Below the pieces are notes generated by a model. It saw only the letters and a program-made list of their open reading frames with translations. It did not search any database and was not told the origin of the DNA. Position numbers and translations under genes: made by a program. A stretch of 64,000 nt of DNA. Origin: Trema orientale. Its lineage: Eukaryota > Streptophyta > Magnoliopsida > Rosales > Cannabaceae. Positions 46,441 to 59,022 of this stretch are shown in pieces. Each line of letters opens with the position of its first letter. The first letter of the stretch is position 1. The stretch covers positions 620,430 through 684,429 of the forward strand of contig JXTC01000075.1 of NCBI GenBank assembly GCA_002914845.1, given 5' to 3'.

Positions 46441-49400
46441 CTAAACAGATCTTAAATCTGAGATTTTTCTTAGATTTAAGATCTGAACTAGACTAAAATC
46501 TACACAAAATGTGGTGCTATAATCTAGATCTAGATATGTACTTATTAAAATAGATCTAGATTTAAGAAAAAAGAAGTAGGCAAGAGAAGGAAGAAGAAAA
46601 GGATTAGGAGAGAAGGCCAGAGAAGGAGAAAGGAAGACCTCCTCTCCGGCCTCTAAGTGGGGCGGTGCTAACTTTTTTGTTGGGAGAAGATGCAGGTAGA
46701 GAGAGATGCTTTAGTTTTTTAGGTTTGGAGCTGAGAACACTAAGATCTCTAATAGTGAGGTATTCAATCTTCAAATTTCCACTTAAATAATACCTCAATA
46801 GTATCAAAACTTTCATCATATTTTGGATCAACGCCTTATTTTCTTCCTTATTAGTCTCACCCAACTCGTTGGTATCCAGATTCACTTCGGCATCAAGGAC
46901 CCAAACTAATTTAGTTCTATCAAATAATTGCTCACCTTTAGTTCAATAGCATTGACCTCTAGCTTAGATAAATTTGCAATTTAAATATTTATATCTAAAA
47001 TTAATATTTCACAAAATTCCAATTACAATAAAATATATACATTCATAGGAAAATTAAGTAGTTAACGATTTAAAATATGACAAATCACTACCTACTGTGT
47101 ATAATTTTAAAGATATCATAAATCATTAGGTAATTACAAATGAATTTAAACATTGCTTTTATATATAAGACAAAATTGATCTAAATATATGTATAATTTA
47201 AATGACATATATGCTTAACTATACGAACTAAATTTGTCCAGGAGAGAGATACGAGCAAAAATCCAAAATAACCTAGTATACTTTGTCACGAGGAAAGGCA
47301 ATTGAAAGAAATAAATTACAAGTTAGATATATCATATTCATATAAGAGATAGATTGAGTACTATCTCGATATTTTATTTGACTATATACGCCAAACTAAA
47401 GTGTAAAGTTTATGATGAAAGAGTAAAACCTAGCATAAAACAGAGTATTTTAGCATTATTAATGGCACCAACAAACAAAAATATTAACTAAAAATCATAG
47501 ACCTGGGAAATTTTCACAAACTTGATAACATGGCATAAAGGAAGAACATGCTGGTATTCATTGGAATAAATTTTCAGAAAATATTTTCGTAAAATCATTT
47601 TCAAGAACACCATAGTTTTGTAAATCTAGAAATGCAACGAAATTGGTCGTTTAAAATTTTTTTTACAAAACATTTTGGATTGTGATCCAATATAAATTAC
47701 CTCTAGATCTAGACAAGAACAGTTTTCAGATTCACTGCACAATCTTATTGTCTTCTTGTCTATTCTCGAAAGCTGTTTAATTGATCTGGTGGGTGGTCAT
47801 CTTCTTGATTCTCAACAAAGAGATCCGTAGACAAATAAAAAAATAATCTCTTCGAATTGATTTCTCTAGGATCGTCGAAATATCAAGGATGGTGAATCCT
47901 TAGAGCTGGCTGATTTTTCTCTACCCTCTCTCTCTGTGTTATACGTGTAATACTCTCTTCTCAGAAGTATTTCAAGTGTAATTCATTAGACTGGCAGCTA
48001 GAGAACTTTTCTCTTAACTACAGAGAGATTAGTAAATCCTATTGGGCTTATTGGGCTCAACTGATCATCAAATAACTATTGGGCTTTAATTTAAGCTAGT
48101 CAGGAGACCTAATAGATCCATAAAGTCCAATGGATTATATACCCACAATCATAATTAACTCATAATTATGATTAGACTTTGTCTGTTAATATTGGGACAC
48201 ATCACTATAGGCCAAATATTAAACTCTTGAACTAAATGTCATTTATTTTTTGTGAAGCTTATTAATAACTAATTAGCTCGATCCATTTATCATATACTAT
48301 TCCTGTAGACGTACCCTAAATGCAATGCCGTATTAGTAGGATGAAATTACCATATTACCCCTCTAGTACATATTTATCTTTGAATTACCTTTTTTTTATC
48401 TAATGGATAATAGTTGATTACGGTGTTTGTATCTGTTCATACCAACATAGTCAAAATCACATAGTGAATACCAGGGTCTTAGTTTATATTATCCAAGTAC
48501 TTGAAAAAACTCAAAGTGACATTATATGCATGGTATCCATCATGAAGAATGTTTTACACATTTCAGATATCTTATCTTCCAAGATACCCGAGTTCGAACT
48601 ATAAATCAGAATTAGTCCTTTAGCAACTCAAAAAGACAAAACACATGAAAGTAAGTTCATTAATCACTAAGATTAAAGTTTTCTATAATAATGCTAGATT
48701 ATTGAAATTAGAAATTTGAGTTACGACATTTAACCTCAAGTTCTAATTCACTCGGTCCTATTTGATACTGTTATAACTTTCTTATAACACACTAGTATTT
48801 CTATCCGAAGGCTCACTTCAATAATTAGAGACTTTATTAATCAAATAGATAACATTGCATTCTATAGCATAGTAAAGTATTCCATCTTTAATATGCAGAA
48901 TGCGAACAATTTAATTTAGACATAATGAAATAAAGAATATAATATCTCACACATATGAACTCATCATACGAATAATTCTTTATTACTCATTACATGTCTC
49001 AGAATCTTTTAGATGTTTGCATAAGATAAACATAAACATCACATGCATATTAATAGGAAATAAATAAAATAGAAATTCATGACATAGTATTTATTAACAA
49101 CAAATAGATAACAAATAATCCGATAAAATATTATTTATAATATCAAAATAATAAACTACTTTATAGGATATTATTCCAATAGAATATGCCAAAGAATAAA
49201 AATTATCAGCCTAAATATGTATATGAATATTCAATAAAATATAAGAAAAATCTCAAACACGGATGGTCAAAGTTGATTATGTATTTACATAATAAAGAAT
49301 TCTTTATGTAAAAATTTCATGGAAACTTAGATCTTAATCACAGGATCATAGAGAAAAAAAATATGATACTAAGAAAACTAACTAATTAAATAACAATACC

Positions 49401-52005
49401 AAAAACGAAGATTCTTAAATAAATCATCATCTATTCTAGAATTGTTATACATGTTTATAATGTAAAATACACAAATATTTATAAATGCTAAATAATAGCT
49501 TAGGATATTGTAAATAGTAGTAAACTACTATAAAAACAGTTGTAGTTTTACTTTTTCTAACTCAATAGAAATAGTTTTGTTTATAAAATAATCCAATAGG
49601 AGTTCGATTATTTAGTCCTTAATTCAAATACAAGGTATATTCTTCCCTTTTTTTTTCAAAGAAATATAATTATTCCACTTCAGATGGATATATAGTATAA
49701 TTAGTCCACTTTAGGCGGCTATATAATTTTTTTATAGCTAGAGAAATGATAATAAGATCATTATTTATTTTTAGCCATATGATAAATTCTTAATTATGAA
49801 ATATGTACATCACTTCTAGGATCGTGCAAAACTACATAAGCATATGAATATTTCACAAATTAGAATTAGAATTTACTATTTAGTATATATATTACCTTTA
49901 CAAAATGCATTATGTATGTATGACAAAAGCCATTACACATGCCGTAGATCGCATTTTATCTATAGCTCTTGAAAAGTTTATTCATCAAACTTTTCTATTT
50001 TCTTGTACTTGTATTTATATTACTAGGGTGCCATACAAGGTTTTGTTAGCATTTTCCGCTTCTAGGGTGCTATATGTAACATTGTTTGGTTATATAAGTG
50101 TAGATTTTGAGGAATTATATATTCATATTTTAATGTCAATATTTATATTGACTATGGCAGACCCACAATTTTAAAATACAACATTCTCTTCAGGGAATAT
50201 GCAAAGCTGTAGAATAAATAATAAAACTCAAGCAACGGTTCCAAGTATGAGATATAATTTTCACCACCTCTATACTCTTTACCAATAACCAACAATATCT
50301 TTAAATTAGAAGAAGATTAAATTTAACTAAAAGAATGAGAAGATACCTCAACACAAGTATCTGTTGACAACATTTAAGAGTATTAACATAGTCAACAAAG
50401 GGATTAGCTTACCCAAATTTACCTTCCAAAATGGCTAGAGACTCATGCTGATAATATATTATAAATTAAAGATAAAGTATAGAATAAAAGTATACAAAAG
50501 TAAAGAAAAGATACAAGAGAGATGTAGAGAGAATTTCCATAAAATTCCATTTTGCTTGATATGTACATTACATGCTCAAGGGCCTATTTGTAGGCCTATA
50601 ACCATAAGTAGTAGAATACTAGAAGTTATATGTTATACTACTAAATTAGGATTTAAATATGGAGTTAGGAAACCCAAAAGTTTATGGTTATAGAATATGA
50701 ATATCCATAATAAAAGTAATAAATTCATAACACTTATTTTCTCATATTTGTGTAATGATGGAGAATAAATTTGGAGAATTTCCTCAGTTGCACTTCCACT
50801 AAAAGTTATTAACTCAGCGAATCCCTTAACCAATAGTAATTTAAAAGGAATCATTATTTTACTCTCACGATATATAAATATTTAATGTTATTTAATATCT
50901 ACTAATTGAAGCAAATTGATATTAAATTTATTAAAGTATTGGGTCAAAGTGATACCATATTTGTAAACATCGTAAGTAAAATTCTAAACTATAAAAAGGT
51001 AAGAGAAGTACTAAATATACATTATTTCTCACTCTCTTTTATAATTTACAGTCTCAATGTTTGACACGTCATTCACTATCTAGTTTAACATTTTAATAAT
51101 GCAACAAAACTAAAATCTATGTGTCAAGCAATGACCAATAAGACTGAGAGAGCATAATCTACATGTCAAGTAGTAAATTAAAAAAATGCAAAAAAAAAGT
51201 GAAAATTACACCTAATACTCGTTTTTTAAAATTTATTTCAAAAATACCCGTTTTTAAAACTTCTTTAAAAAATACCCATTCTTACGGTCCACATTTCACA
51301 TGAAAAATATTAGTGGTCCACATTTACAATGTAAATTTTATCCATTAGGTACATATTTCATGTGTAAAATATGAACGGTACACATTTTAAAATGTGTGCT
51401 AATTTTGAGTGTAAATTTTATTCATGAAATGTGGACCGCGGTATACATTTAATGCATAAAATATATACCGTGGTCTACATTTCATGTGTAAAATAATGGT
51501 GGTCTATATTTCTCCAAAAAATGGTATAAAAAAGGATATTTATGAAATAAAAATAAAAAATAGGTATTTATGAAAATATAATTTTAAAAACAGGTATTTA
51601 TGAACTTTTCCCAAAAGAAAATGTAAAAGAAAATACAACTACCATGGCCCAAAACAGGAAAACACGTCGGCATCCAACAATAAAGGTCCGGAAATAAAAC
51701 AAACCAATTAATAATAAAGGGCCCTGATTGGCCCTCACATGGCTTACGCGGAGACGGCACCATCTAATCCTTACCAAACACGGAAGCCACAAGGCCGTAT
51801 ATCCATAGAGAGAGAAAGGAAGAAAAAGGAGCTGGGAAAAAGCTTCTAGTTTTAGAGAGAGAAACCTAAGGACCAATTTTCTTTTTTTTTTTTTTTTTAA
51901 ACTCTCTTTTCATATTTCTCTTTTCGAATTTCAAAAATCCTTTCTTTTTTTTTGGGGGGGTTCTTTTTTTTTTTTTATTTTTTTTTGGCGGATCGGACGC
52001 TCGCC

Positions 52006-55000
52006 ATGGAGGGAGTGGGGGCCCGGCTCGGCCGGTCGTCGACCCGGTACGGACCGGCCACGGTGTTCACTGGGCCGGTGAGGAAGTGGAAGAAGAAATG
52101 GGTCCACGTAGCGTCGTCATCATCGGCCTCAACGAGTAGTAGTGGATCCGCAGCAGCAGCGTCCAATCACTCTCACCACTCCCAGATTCAAACTCATAAC
52201 GGTACCCCTAACGGTACTAACGGCTCTCACCTCCTCCTTTACAAGTGGACCCCAATTACCCAAAGCCAAAACGCCGCCATTAACGGCAATACCAGTAACA
52301 ACGGTAGCAATAACGGGGATAAGGTTTCTGGTAAGGATGAGACCAAGGCGGCGCCACCGGACGAGCCTCCCAGGCGAAAATTCAAATACATTCCGGTATT
52401 TCTTTCTCCACCTTCTTTTTGAATTCTTTTGAATTTCGGGGTGAGTCTGTAGTTTTGGGTTTTTTTGGGGTTCAGTTCCGGTAAAAGGGTTGCCCCTTTT
52501 TTTTGTCATTGTGTTGATTTTGATTTGGGTTTTGGGATAATTGGGGTTTAGGGTTTGGCTTTGTAGTCTAGGCAATTGGGGTAACCAGAATGTGTTGGTT
52601 GCTTATATGTAGGAGTAAGAACCAGAATTGATATGGGTTTATTGGAGAATTGTTTAGAGATCATGGATCTTTGGGTTGTTTTGAGGTGTGGTTCTGAAGG
52701 AGAAGTTTTTATGCTATGCACTGCATTGCAAATGATGTGATTGCCCTTTGAACAAATAGCATTATTTGATAACTGAGATGTATTTTGCTCTTATTGCTAG
52801 TGAACATCAGCTACTTACGAGAATAATCTTCTTCTTTTTTTTTTTTTTTTTCCTTTGACCTGGGAAAGGGGGATTTGAACTTAGAAACTCCATACTAGGA
52901 GGTGTAGTTACCATCAGGTGAGAATAATTTAAAGTTATGTAGCTAAAAATGATGTGCGTAAGTTTTTGGTCCAAAATTTTAGTGTCCCTGTCATTACTCT
53001 ATTCATAAGTTTACTGTTACCATTATATCATTTTCTACGATGCTCTTCCCTTAAAATCTAGGCTATTGAACTTGAAATTTGGCAGATCGTAGATAGCTTG
53101 TAAGTTTTAAATTATTGACTATAGTGATCGTACATAAATGCATATTGTAGTGTAGTATTGATAATATGTCTTAGAACGGCTGTTATGCTAGAGAATAATG
53201 TCATGTATGTGTGAGTTCATTAGCTTGTCCTTGTCGACCATTGCCTTCTTACAAGTCATTTTGTTTCGAGAGATGTATCTTCTAATGATTGTTGTAACTT
53301 GTAAACATTAGCTTGTAGTGCTATGGCATATTAGAATGTTAGAAACAAAGTTACATAAAGTGTGCTTATCAGATATCTTGGTTTTACTTTTATGTTGCTT
53401 TAGGCAATGTTTGGTAGGAGGGAAGGAAGATAGGAAGAAAGAAGAGGTAAATTTCCTAGGGAAGGAAGATGAGAAAGGAATGAGAGCACTTTTCCCTATA
53501 TGTGTTTGGTATGAGATGAAGGAGAAGACTAAAATTCTCTCTCATGTTTGGTAGGAGGGAGAAATAGAAGAAATGAGAAGGTTTTAGTTGTAGTTTAACT
53601 ACTTTACTACTTGATTGTGAAATTCTCTCCTAAAATCTCTCCACTTTGGAGGTGATTGAAAGAGATAAATTGAGGAATTGAAATCCATTGCCTAATCCCT
53701 TCCCTCCCAAGATCCTTCCTACTTCCTACCAAACAACCACGCTACCCTAATTTGTCCCTATCCCTTTTCTTCCTTTCATTTTTCCCTCCTACCAAACACA
53801 CTCTTGAAGACAACATAAAGTGGTATGTCTATGACTATCTAGTAAGTAGTATTGTGAATTTCGTTTGTCTTTTGTCTATAGCATTAAGTTTAGAGGAAAG
53901 CACTGTTATGATAGGGGGGAACCATTTTGGTTGAGCTACTGGTCATGCTGAACTGAGTTTTTGCGGACTGGTGTCTAATTGGCATCTTGTTTCATTTGTG
54001 TAATGCCATACAAATGCCGTGTTTGGAATAATAAGCATGATTGAACTTATGCTCAAGTTGAGTTGATCTGGCAAGGATGAACGAATGGTGATGATGTGAA
54101 ATACAACTGGCTCAAGTACCCAAAAGTAATTAATACATTGTAACGGAAGATGTCTTCGTTGTTTGACCTTTGTAATGATATAGATAAATATATTTTGTTT
54201 ATATTCATGTTATGAAATTCTTGGCGGATCTTTTGACTTGTTCTGAATGTTGAGAAATTTTTAGGCCGTTGGAATTATAGATCTCAGCAAGGGAAGTGAA
54301 CAGAACTTTTTCAGTTATGCTGTTTCTTTTATTTATTTATTTATTTTTTAATTTTGACAAGGCTTTCTTGAATTGCATTGCATTTAGACTGGCTTTTCTA
54401 GCAAGCGATGCAAGATTGTATTCTTGTATGTATTATATGAGCTTTCCTTTGAAGAATCACTAGACATGAAGCCGAATCTAGTGTTGCTAACTCTAATAAA
54501 TGTTTACACTAAGGAGAAAGGTTTTAAAGATTCTAGTAATGATAAAACGTCATTAGGTTTCTTTTACTTTGAAATTGGGTTAACTGAAAGTCCATGCATT
54601 TTGTTTAAATATCTTTGTAGCATCCTTAAAGATTAGTTTCTGCATTTTAATTGGAATTAACCATAGACAATCAATGCAGTGTGTTGTTTTTGATTGTTGT
54701 TCTCTTTTACTAATACCCTCCCTTTCACCATCTAATTTTGCAGATTGCTTTGTTAGAGGAACATAAAGATGACACAGCAGATGATGAAGCTGCAGAAAAG
54801 GTGATGGATGAAGCTAAACAAGTTGAGACTGATCCATCCAAGGATGGGAATTTGGATGAGAAACCTGACATTAATGATGTTCCCATGGAAGAAAATCAGG
54901 TGAATGTTCACATGCTTGTGCATTTTTTCCGTTTTTCTTGTTTTCACTTATTATATGAACTCTGTGTTGGCAAAAATGCTCTTTTTATCTGCACTGATGT

Positions 55001-55327
55001 TTACCCCCGGTGGAGTTGGGGAGTTATGGGTTAGGATTCTTTGGCAATTAGTAATTGTTTATGTATTTTCCTTCCAAAATAGAAGGTCAATCTTCAATCT
55101 GTGTTTATGAACTTTCTTCTACAGGAATTCCACTTATAATACTAAGAATCATATGAACTAGCTTTATTGTTATATTGTGATTTGGAAATTTACCTCGATT
55201 TTTATTTCAATTTCAGGACACAAGTCAGGTTGTACGCCAAGATCTGAATGAAAGTACTTTGGATCTTAGCTTGGGTTTGAATGCTCATGATGGCGACAAT
55301 GACCCCGATTCAAAAGCTGATAGCTAG
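52006..55327 (+). CDS. Acidic nuclear-type protein with EAR motif, unknown function
   Basis: Three exons, 52006-52395, 54744-54899 and 55217-55327, all phase 0, giving 218 residues. The N-terminus is basic and conserved-looking (ARLGRSSTRYGPATVFTGPV, then RKWKKKWVHV, a likely nuclear signal). A Ser/Asn/His-rich linker (36-118) contains the short island LLLYKWTPI (76-84), followed by PPRRKFKYIP at the exon 1 border. Exon 2 is strongly acidic. Exon 3 ends with LDLSLGL (197-203), a match to the LxLxL EAR repression motif that recruits TOPLESS-type co-repressors. I recognise this as a conserved plant family but cannot name a function; it may correspond to At4g22320/At5g55210 (remembered, unverified). 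The ATG at 52006 (gccATGG) is preferred over the upstream non-ATG extension, which is poly-Phe from a T-run. Intron 1 is 2.35 kb and contains a MITE. Confidence 0.85.
53402..53805. mobile_element. TIR element in intron 1 of the EAR-motif gene
   Basis: The left end GGCAATGTTTGGTAGGAGGG pairs with the right end, whose reverse complement reads GAGTGTGTTTGGTAGGAGGG. Further copies of 'gtttggtaggaggga' and related purine-rich blocks lie inside (e.g. near 53547). About 400 bp. 'TGTTTGGTA' ends are common in plant hAT and Harbinger MITEs, but no target duplication was confirmed. Confidence 0.65.
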
Positions 55328-56277
55328 TTGAAAGAATTAACTCATGCAGGGTTAGGTACTGAGTGGGGGCCTTTGCCTCATTTTTCAGACATTTGGATGA
55401 GCAGCTGCCTCTATATACTTCTACCTGACTTCAAATGCTTTCCTCCCCTTGGCTTCCCATCACATTTGGGCAAATCTACTACTTTGGCTTGTGCGTGTAG
55501 TTTTAGTCTTCTTATTTTTCTCCATGGCTGAGTCATTGATGTTGTAAGAGTAAGACATTAAGACCAAAACATTACCTATTTTTGAGCTGCGGAACAGTCA
55601 AATTTTTTTCGCTTAAAGAAATTCTAATTTGTTCGTGAGATATGGATTTCCGGGACTTATAAAGTGTAACGATACTAATTTGAGAATTAACTAGATACTT
55701 TAGCCGATGTTTCAATTAATTTCAATCTTATGACTCACTAATTTAGTACAGGGCTGCAGTTGGGGGTCTTCATTTGGATCATGAAGTATCGTTCACGATT
55801 TTTTGGTTGCTAATGGACAGTAGTTGGTTTGAAAAATGGAAAGCCATAAGAATACTCCCGCTTCCTGCTCTACCCCTCATATTCCTATGACTTAACCTTG
55901 AGAGAGGCGATTATCCCAATATGATATTATAGGAAGGATTTCTGTTTGTAAATTTGCCACCTACTATTGCCAATAGCAAATAAGTATCAGACACTATTTG
56001 AAAGTTATTACTCCACTAACAAAAAAAGAAAAATAGAGAAATCAAGATAAACTCTATTATTAGCTATCAGGGCTCCAGGATGTTCAAATTGAATGCCAAA
56101 TTCTCTGTTGTTTTATTAGCAGAATGAGAAAAATGTAAAATGGATGAAACAGACACAATACATTGAACTTTTTAAAGCCTTCCATTCCAAGCTGGGAAGC
56201 ACCAATGAGGTTATGGCAACCAAAAGAAGCAGCCTGGGCCCCTTAACCTTAAAACATAGTTCAGAAGATTTTCGTCA
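55328..56277. other. Intergenic region between convergent EAR-motif and MPC genes
   Basis: Contains both 3' untranslated regions. The first ~300 bases stay moderately GC-rich and carry a 67-codon ORF (55328-55531) that continues directly from the stop and is best read as 3' UTR. No other feature seen. Confidence 0.5.
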
Positions 56278-58653
56278 TCATTCTTTTGCAACAGCAGCTT
56301 CTGCCTCAGATGAATAATCATGCCTGCATTGTACAAAATGCGTCGTAAATATGCCAAATTCATGGACCACGCTTATGTAGATACAGACACAGATCATATC
56401 AACCCAATATTTAGCATCGACACAAACTCCACAAAGCACCAACTAGAGTATTCGGAAGAGATTGGCTTCCCCGTCAATGTCTTATCATTGATAAATTCTC
56501 TATTGTATAAGGCCTGATTGGTCATATCACTAACGAATCTTTCACTGAAAACTTTCTAAAGAGGCGAAAAGAGTATCAATGGAGGTTCTCTACAGAAACA
56601 AAAGTACATCAAATGAACTTATCAATGGAGGTTCTCTACAGAAACAAAAGTACATCAAATGAACTTACTGTATTTTTCGATAAAGTTGGTAGAGTCCTGT
56701 TCCGGCCATCGCAACGTTTACGCTGAAAAGATTCCAGTTTTTCTGCATTCAAGGATTTCCAAAATTCAAATTCTAAGCCAAATATCAGTCTACAAAACTT
56801 GCAAAGAGACAGAATCCTCAAGTTAAACACAACATACTTATCCTTCGTGTTCAATATGATGCTTAAAAGAGACGACTGGGGACAGTTCTTTTTAGAAATG
56901 TAAAGGGACAACCTGCTCTATTTCCTCATCGAACTGCAGTGTGTAATTATCAGTTACTTTCAACGCACATCACATGCGAATGCATACAAGAACACGTTCT
57001 CTTACTGTTTTTTTTCTTTTCTTTTTTTCTTTTCTTTTTTTCCTCTTCTTCGGTGGGGAGGGAAGAACGAGGGCCGAAATTCCAGTGCACCATCATTCAA
57101 GTAAATAGCTCACAAGTTTACACAAATCTCATTTAAAGTAGAAAGCGAAAAGAACAAACTGAAATTTTAATTCTCAAACAGGAAGGCTTGGGCTCATGAT
57201 TTTATTTGGGCATGACTAAAGTCAAAATTTTACTCTAATGTAATGAATTAAGCATTTCAATGAAATCCTCAAACGTAAAGAGGCCAATACAAGAAGTCGA
57301 ACTTACCGGAGTGATAACAGTACTGTAACGTGACCAGATAAGTCCAGTGCAAGCAACCGCTGGATAGATAACATATTCCCAAAATAAAATTACTTAAGCA
57401 AGAAGTTGACTAAATTGCACAATTGTAGCTTCATATACTGCTTTGATTGAATTGGTAAAAGGAAATTATTTTGCTCTGCTTCTATAGCCCCCCACATATG
57501 CATATCTGGGTATGCACAATTGGCCTTAAGACACTTTTCAAATGGCTTACTGTAAAGTGATAAACATACCCATCTGTTGAGGATAAGAAAGGTTTTCAGG
57601 TGGTTTAGAGAAGTCAGCAACATTAGCTATGCTGATGCCCCATTTAAATGTTGGTGCCCAAAAGTGAACTGCACTGACAAAGCGGTTTTATTCGATAAAT
57701 ACATCCAAAAATCAGAGTTCACTTTGAGCAGAAACAATATTTTACAAACAACAGAATTGGTATCAATAATCATTTTCTATATGATAAATTGCGTACGTAA
57801 CAGGGCTGGTGAAAGTTTCACCTGTTGACCAGGTGAGCCTGTTCTATAAAGACCATTTAAATAGAAGAATGCTAGGTAACTAATACAATAAATTCACTTT
57901 TCAACCCGTGAAAGCCTGACTCCAACAAATCTACGCAAGCAAAGAGTAATCAATTTCAAAATGCTCTAAACCAGTTTCGATTTTGTTTTCTACTCGTTAA
58001 AATTACATGTTTCACAAGAACAATCTAACCTTACATGATAATTACCCAAAAATAAATAAATAAATTAAAATCATTGAATTATTTGCTGGAATTTATTACA
58101 TCAAACAGCCCCTCCTAACCTACTTCTCCAATCTTGCCCTCAACTGGGTGCAATCTCTAAACTAATGAAAATGTCATTATTACCCTATTGCTTAACATAT
58201 CATCCCCAAACAAAATTTTGGGCAAAAGAGACACAATTTGGATTAACATTTCAGCTCCAATCCACTAAACGAAGACCATGACAGATTAACATTTAACTTA
58301 ATCCTATACCTCTATAATTACTAAAGATCAAATGCCATTCAGCCCCAGACCCAAACGAATTCCAAAAATAAATATATAAATAGAAAAAAGGGCGTATTAA
58401 ATCTAACACTAAAAGTACAATTTTTTCAATGAGAATAAGATACATATCAGAACAAAATCATATGAACTACGGCCAAGAGAATATAAATATAAGATCTAAT
58501 TCGCTAAAAAATAATAAAGATATTTATTGAGATTGTAAAGCGAAAAATCAAATGAATCTCAATTGGGTATATGTGCTAAACGAGTCGAGTCAACTCACTA
58601 GTTTTAGGGCCAGCCGGGTGGTTCCAGAGCGCTTGGAGCTTCGAAGTCGCCAT
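56278..58653 (-). CDS. Mitochondrial pyruvate carrier subunit (MPC2-type)
   Basis: Five exons on the minus strand: 58653-58599, 57668-57570, 57359-57307, 56742-56669 and 56323-56278. Phases close to exactly 108 residues, the usual length of plant MPC2-type proteins. Diagnostic blocks are MATSKLQALWNHPAGPKTIH, FWAPTFKWGISIANVADFSKPPE, SYPQQMAVACTGLIWSRYS, TPKNWNLFSVNVAMAGTGLYQL and a soluble tail HDYSSEAEAAVAKE. MPC heterodimers import pyruvate through the inner mitochondrial membrane; this subunit needs an MPC1 partner. Three short membrane helices are expected. Splice donors are GTGAGT, GTATG, GTAAGT and GTAAGT. The last intron carries an exact 46-bp tandem duplication touching its donor. 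Head-to-head with PUR3, with about 370 bp between start codons. Confidence 0.96.
56575..56666. repeat. Exact 46-bp tandem duplication at the MPC intron 4 donor
   Basis: Units 56575-56620 and 56621-56666 are identical, beginning 'atcaatggaggttctctaca' and ending 'tcaaatgaactt'. On the gene's strand the exon-proximal unit supplies bases 3 onward of the splice donor GTAAGTTC. The distal unit has AT in place of the GT and cannot serve as a donor, so splicing should be unaffected. Confidence 0.93.
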
Positions 58654-59022
58654 GAATATACCCCTCTTCTATCTTTGCTCCTCCTCCGCTACAGTCCTAA
58701 CCCAATATCTGGACGGGTTGGCCAGCCACCATCCAATGGCTTTTTGCCACGTCGGCAATTGAGGTCAAAGCTCCTAAGCTGTTTTGCTTTATAAGCGATG
58801 GGCTTATATATATATAATTTTAAAGAAATTAAAAATAAAAAAAAAAATACAAAACAAAACAAGACTAGGTCGTCTCTCTTCTCCATTTGTTATTCGTATT
58901 ACTCTTAACAGAGTAGACATAGACAGTCGAACTAGAACCCAAGGAAGAGTGAGAAAAACTTCAGAGAGAAAACCCAAGTGGAGAGTTTGGTATCTTTTTG
59001 GTGTGGTTTGGTTCTATTTTCC
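58654..59022. promoter_or_regulatory. Divergent promoter shared by MPC (-) and PUR3 (+)
   Basis: Only 369 bp separate the two start codons on opposite strands, so both promoters and both leaders must overlap here. Visible elements are 'atccaatggc' (CCAAT box, 58731-58740), 'ccacgtcggc' nearby (ACGT core), and a TATATATATATA tract at 58805-58816 placed for PUR3. Whether the two genes are co-regulated cannot be told from sequence. Confidence 0.6.

Larger units (their letters stand above)
38985..52005. other. 13-kb gene-poor, repeat-derived region
   Basis: The left edge is the promoter side of the SOBER1-like gene and the right edge the promoter of the EAR-motif gene. Between them the DNA is AT-rich, with no convincing gene. 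It contains a Lys/Ser-rich reading-frame fragment (43263-43829, separate entry), a 190-bp tandem repeat (45052-45580), a possible LINE tail on the minus strand starting near 46165, and a set of 'catttcatgtgtaaaat' repeats at 51290-51510. Many short ORFs are AT-driven. Phrases such as 'cgtttggtaagactattctt' (about 41770) suggest further decayed MITEs. Confidence 0.5.

Noticed and set aside
58978..59022. In-frame extension upstream of the PUR3 start
   Set aside because: The frame opens with GTG; the first ATG is at 59023.
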